Positions 60,205 to 64,000 of a DNA stretch of 64,000 nt are shown here, piece by piece; positions within the stretch are counted from its first letter, which is position 1, and the number at the start of each line of letters is the position of its first letter. Position numbers and translations under genes: made by a program. The stretch spans positions 9,449,819-9,513,818 of the forward strand of contig NC_034013.1 in NCBI RefSeq assembly GCF_000346465.2, read 5' to 3'. The notes beneath the pieces are model-generated. The model was not told where the DNA came from and ran no database searches. It saw nothing but the letters and a program-made list of their open reading frames with translations. Source of the stretch: Prunus persica (taxonomy: Eukaryota > Streptophyta > Magnoliopsida > Rosales > Rosaceae).

Positions 60205-60959
60205 CTATAACTGCGATAAAACCCAGAGTAACATTCATCTACATAAACGATAAAACTAAAAATAAAAAGTCCAATAATAAGAAGCAACAAGAACCCTAAA
60301 TGAAATGTCACATTTTTCATATCAAACCCAATCTCAACTCTGTAAATGAAAAATCCAAACCCATCAGAAAAAACCTAATACTAAATCCAAACCCACCATT
60401 TTTCTAAGAAACAGAAAAGCTCTAACGCAAATTCCAGAAAAAGAAGACAAAAACTTGAGCAACTTACAATTTCTGGTCCTGCTGAGCGGAGCCGAAGAAA
60501 TGGAGCTGACGAAGCGACGTCGTTCGTTGTGCTGCGTTAGAGAAGAAGAGTGAAGAAGAAAAGACTCGTAGAACCCTTTCTAGCTTGGAGGACATTCATC
60601 TCCGTACATGATAGTGAGGTAAGAGAAAGGCGTCGGCTGAAACCCTAGGGACCTCTCTTCTCTTCTCTATTTATATGCTCTGTTACTGCTTGCCTTCGTT
60701 GCTTGATTAAAGTTCATCTTTGGGTTTATGAACTGCAAAAGCTTTTCCAGGAACAATTTTATTGTAGAAATTTCTTTTTATCTCCGAATTCTGTCTAATT
60801 TCTATTTTGACCCCTTCTTCATCTGGTAGCTTGTTTTTTTATTGGAATTACCCTAATTAAACTTGGACCGGATGGACCGCATGTAACTTTATCTTCACAG
60901 GCCCATTCGTTAATTTCTTGCTAATTCCAACAAATTAAGAGCACTAGTCTTGCCTTTCC

Positions 60960-60990
<31 letters not shown>

Positions 60991-61404
60991 AGACTTGAAT
61001 TTGGGTCTGATTTGTTTATGGAATTTTTATGTTTTTCAATCAGTATTTTGTTTTTCTGAACCATTAATTTTTGCCCGAACACCTTTAGCAAATGATGAAT
61101 TATTCAGTTAAGAAATGTGTGCTTATGCAACAACAAATAAACACAAATATTTTAAGAGAAATAAGGTGTTGATATTTTATCATTTTGTGGGGATTATACG
61201 GGACAAGTATTCTTTATAAGTAATCCTTCTTCTACCTTCAATTTAATAATTAAAATTTTTTTTTATATAAAAAAACGTGCTTTAAATATAGGAAATTTAC
61301 TTGTCTTAATCTAATCCTAGGAACACAACCAGAGTTTCATAGCATTGGACAGAGATGGCTACTTCCATGACCCAAATTCATGTATAATTAAAAAAAGGAT
61401 TAAC
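60205..61404. other. 5' region of F-box gene 2 and intergenic DNA
   Basis: Includes the probable 5'UTR exon (about 60470-60610), a third copy of the duplication-edge sequence (60710-60940) and a poly-A run at 60961-60988. No further gene is seen. Confidence 0.55.
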
Positions 61405-62542
61405 TACATTTTAGTCCATGAAGGTTTATGGTCAGTATCGAAATGGGCCTCGAGGTTTCAATTTCATTCTTGTATTTCAAAATATGACCAATTTACACCG
61501 GCAGTTTCATTGACCGTCATGTCATACGTTAAATGCTGACGTGATGATTGTGGGACCCACCACAACAGTGACTGTTCGTCTTCCCAGCTACATAACACCG
61601 ATGTCTGGCCACCTCTGACTACAGGACCGGTCAAAAAATGACCGGCTACTTCAGATGACTATGTCTCGGCCAAGACCTAACCTCTCCAGTTCCTCACGAC
61701 GTCAATGTGAGGTTGGGAAGAGAGAATGAGGGTTTTGTCTTTCGACGCCAATTCCGACAACTCCAGTTGCCATTGAAGTCGATTTAGGTACGGTTTTTCA
61801 TCCCCTTCATGTGTTCTTGCTGTTAGTATATGTGGTTTGGATTGATTTCATGATTGAGAGTTCGAATTAGAACGCCCAAAATGGCCGACTGTTTTGACCG
61901 TGATTTACCCAATTCCGGTCAGTTTTTGGTTGGGGTCCGAGAACAAAACTTGCTCCCCTGGTTAGCCTAGGGATGGCAACGGGTAGGGTAGGGGACGGGT
62001 ATGACAACACCATCCCCGTCCCCGCTCTCTATCCAGTCCCCCATCCTCGAACCGATCCCCGTTTAATAGGTTTCAGGGAATCCCCGTCCCTATCCCCGTT
62101 AGGGGACTATCCCCCATACTCACCCGGAATCCCCGATTTTTTTTTGCATAAAAAATATTTATCATACATTTTATCATTAAGTTTCATATTAACTTATCAT
62201 TCAACACATCCAAATTAACTATAAAGTTCAACTCAACTATTCAAAATCACATCATTATGAAATTCCAGAGAAGATTAGGAAGAATTAGGAGAGGGAGGTT
62301 AGGAAGAATCAGCAAACAGTAACTATGTCAAAAGGGAAGAGATAGACGTGAGGAAGAGAGAGAAATAGGTTTTGTGGTGGGTCCCACAATCACCATGTCA
62401 GCATTTAATGTCGGACCTGACGGTCAATGTAACTACTGGTGTAAATTGGTCATATTTTGAAATATAAGGTATGAAATTGATGAAATTGAAACATCGGGGC
62501 CCATTTCAATACTGACCCTAAACCTTCAGGGACTAAAATATA
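61405..62542. mobile_element. Long-TIR MITE (MULE-like), about 1.14 kb
   Basis: The ends carry inverted repeats of roughly 170 bp. The left, starting ACATTTTAGTCCATGAAGG, continues through AATATGACCAATTTACACC and ATTGTGGGACCCACCACAA. The complement of each lies in the right arm, which ends CCTTCAGGGACTAAAATATA. No clear target duplication was found, so the superfamily is inferred from the long TIRs. The interior holds a G/C-biased repeat (about 61970-62140) with many CCCCGT/GGGGA motifs, seemingly a second nested element. Confidence 0.75.
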
Positions 62543-63297
62543 AATGAAAGTATTTGCGAAATGCTCTCTACACTCCCTATTAAAAATAACTTCCATATTA
62601 CTTTTAGCTTGTATTTTGTTTATAGGTTATAATGTATTATGTGATTAGAATTTAGAATTATAATTATTTAACTTGGTACCTCCTATTATTCACACAATTT
62701 CATAATTCACAAGTTTATCATTCTTAATCATGCGAAATAGAACATGTAAAAAAAAATGTATATAGCATGTGGTTTGCAAGTCACACTCGCTTCGTGTTCT
62801 AACAAGATGTGCATATTTAAATTCTCAACATGCAAATATTTATTTTAAAAACTGATTGTTTGTTGAAATGACTTTTTTTTTTTCTCTACTATATTGCAAT
62901 CGGTGTGTTGATAAAATTGCTAGAAATGTTGGAGGACACCAAAAACAGTAGAAATAACAAAACAATTGAAGATACATGACAAAGCTGTGTTACCATCCAT
63001 TTTGAATCGGATTCTAAGGAACTAATTGACTGCATCAAACATCACAATAATGAAAGCAACGAACTATTGGTGTAAAACGGGTGAAATTGGTGTCTAAAGG
63101 GATGATATTTGTGTTGAAATCTCTCAAGAAATAGGTCCAGTCCATAAAGAATTTGGGTGGAAGGAAGCCCAACCCAAGTTCAAACACAAATGTACATAGA
63201 AAACGACGCCGTCTCATTCTTGCTTCCAAGTTCCAAATTCCAATCCCATATCCTTCCACGTATCCAATTCCAGAGGCTCCACTTTTGTTTTCCAAAA
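62543..63297. other. Upstream region of the CLPT-type gene
   Basis: AT-rich DNA to about 63100, then a more GC-rich leader. An in-frame upstream Met exists at 63157, but the family-like transit peptide start is at 63298. Confidence 0.5.
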
Positions 63298-64000
63298 ATG
63301 GCAGTTCACTCTCTGTCCAAGCTTCCAACATCTACCACAGCTCTCATTCCCAATCACAGAACTAAACCCGGCCTAGATTCGCCACCTCTGACGCGGAATT
63401 TGAGACACGACGGTTTGCAGAAGCCATGGCTGGGAGCCAACAGTCTCTCGCTTCAGTCCTCAAGCCTCAGAGTCAGAACCCAAGAGCCAAAGCTACGACC
63501 TTTCTCTGCCACAGTCTGCCTCAGCCTCCCTACTGCGTGAGTCCCATTTTCTCACTTTTCCAAGTCCCTCTTTCTTGAATTTTCAATTTTGTTTCTTTTT
63601 CACGTTTTGGATGACCAAGCTGTTGTTTCAGATGCTTCTGATTTGGTCATTACAGAAATGCGGAAGGAGTTTCATTCACTGAGAAAGTGCCCAAGTGAGT
63701 GTCTTTTTAATACCTTTTGTGAGCTTAGTGTTTTTTATTTCTGGGTTTGCTGGGATTGAGGTTTTGGTATTGGGTGAATGGATGCAGATGGTCTTGGAGG
63801 GCTATAAAGTCATTTGCCATGGGTGAATTGGAAGCCAGGAAGCTCAAGTATGCAACTACTGGGACTGAAGCAATTCTCATGGGTATCCTCATAGAGGGTA
63901 CGTAAGCAAATTTCTGACTCTTTTAAGCTTTAATTGTTGTTAATTTTTTAGTTAATGATTCAATTGCTTTTGAATGTTTTTTTCTCTGATCATAATGCAA
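63298..64000 (+). CDS. Plastid Clp protease accessory subunit, CLPT type (partial)
   Basis: ClpT proteins are small ClpN-like proteins that help assemble and stabilise the plastid Clp core. The first three exons are visible: 63298-63536, 63656-63694 and 63788-63897, with GT-AG borders and consistent phases; the rest lies beyond the window. Residues 1 to about 75 are Ser/Thr/Arg-rich and acid-poor, as in a chloroplast transit peptide (MAVHSLSKLPTSTT). Exon 3 encodes WSWRAIKSFAMGELEARKL and GTEAILMGILIEG, the conserved start of the Clp N-like repeat domain. CLPT1 versus CLPT2 cannot be decided from this part. An in-frame Met at 63157 would add 47 residues. Confidence 0.9.

Noticed and set aside
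1..64000. CRISPR arrays, prokaryotic operons, rRNA genes
   Set aside because: Repeats are long tandem or inverted transposon-type, and all genes are spliced plant genes.

Overview
The window is nuclear DNA from a dicot plant. Genes are split by GT-AG introns, intergenic DNA is AT-rich, and the proteins belong to plant families, including plastid Clp protease subunits, an AHL protein, an ACR protein and F-box/FBA proteins. The family mix and transposon types suggest a woody rosid such as a Rosaceae species, but that is only an inference. No prokaryotic or organellar gene set is present.

Layout. (1) 1-9.6 kb is a head-to-tail array of about 3.3-4.1 kb units. Each unit joins a decayed retrotransposon gag region (plus about 1 kb of unidentified sequence) to the 5' part of a small TFIIH-subunit gene (TTDA/TFB5). 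Only the last unit runs into exon 2 and gives an intact gene (9076-9776). (2) 8.8-20.5 kb is a tandem segmental duplication of a TFB5-CLPR2 pair. The first block has an intact TFB5 and a wrecked CLPR2 (start codon lost, exon 3 mostly deleted, solo LTR in exon 4, stop codon in exon 5, last exons gone). The second block has an intact TFB5 (15141-15843) and an intact eight-exon CLPR2 (17052-20457). (3) 21-28 kb holds, on the minus strand, a single-exon acidic membrane protein with a DUF761-like tail and a five-exon AT-hook/PPC protein (AHL). (4) 28-43 kb is gene-poor, with a 74-75 bp minisatellite, a SINE-like relic and a Mutator-like MITE with a perfect 9-bp target duplication. (5) 43.1-45.5 kb carries a seven-exon ACT-repeat protein (ACR8/ACR4 type, minus strand), with an unusual G-box cluster upstream. 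(6) 47-55 kb is mostly non-coding and includes a non-LTR retroelement insertion. (7) 55.4-60.7 kb holds two tandem F-box/FBA genes (minus strand), each with a 5'UTR intron. (8) The right edge holds the first three exons of a plastid Clp accessory subunit (CLPT type).

Functional links. CLPR2 and CLPT act in the same machine, the plastid-stroma Clp protease core. TFB5 is a TFIIH core subunit for transcription and nucleotide excision repair. From memory, the order TFB5-CLPR2-ACR8 matches neighbouring Arabidopsis loci At1g12400/12410/12420, and AHL plus CLPT matches At4g12060-12080, so the window may keep ancestral microsynteny. I found no clearly novel biological system. The most informative parts are the duplication and decay history of the TFB5-CLPR2 block and the unidentified segment in the array.
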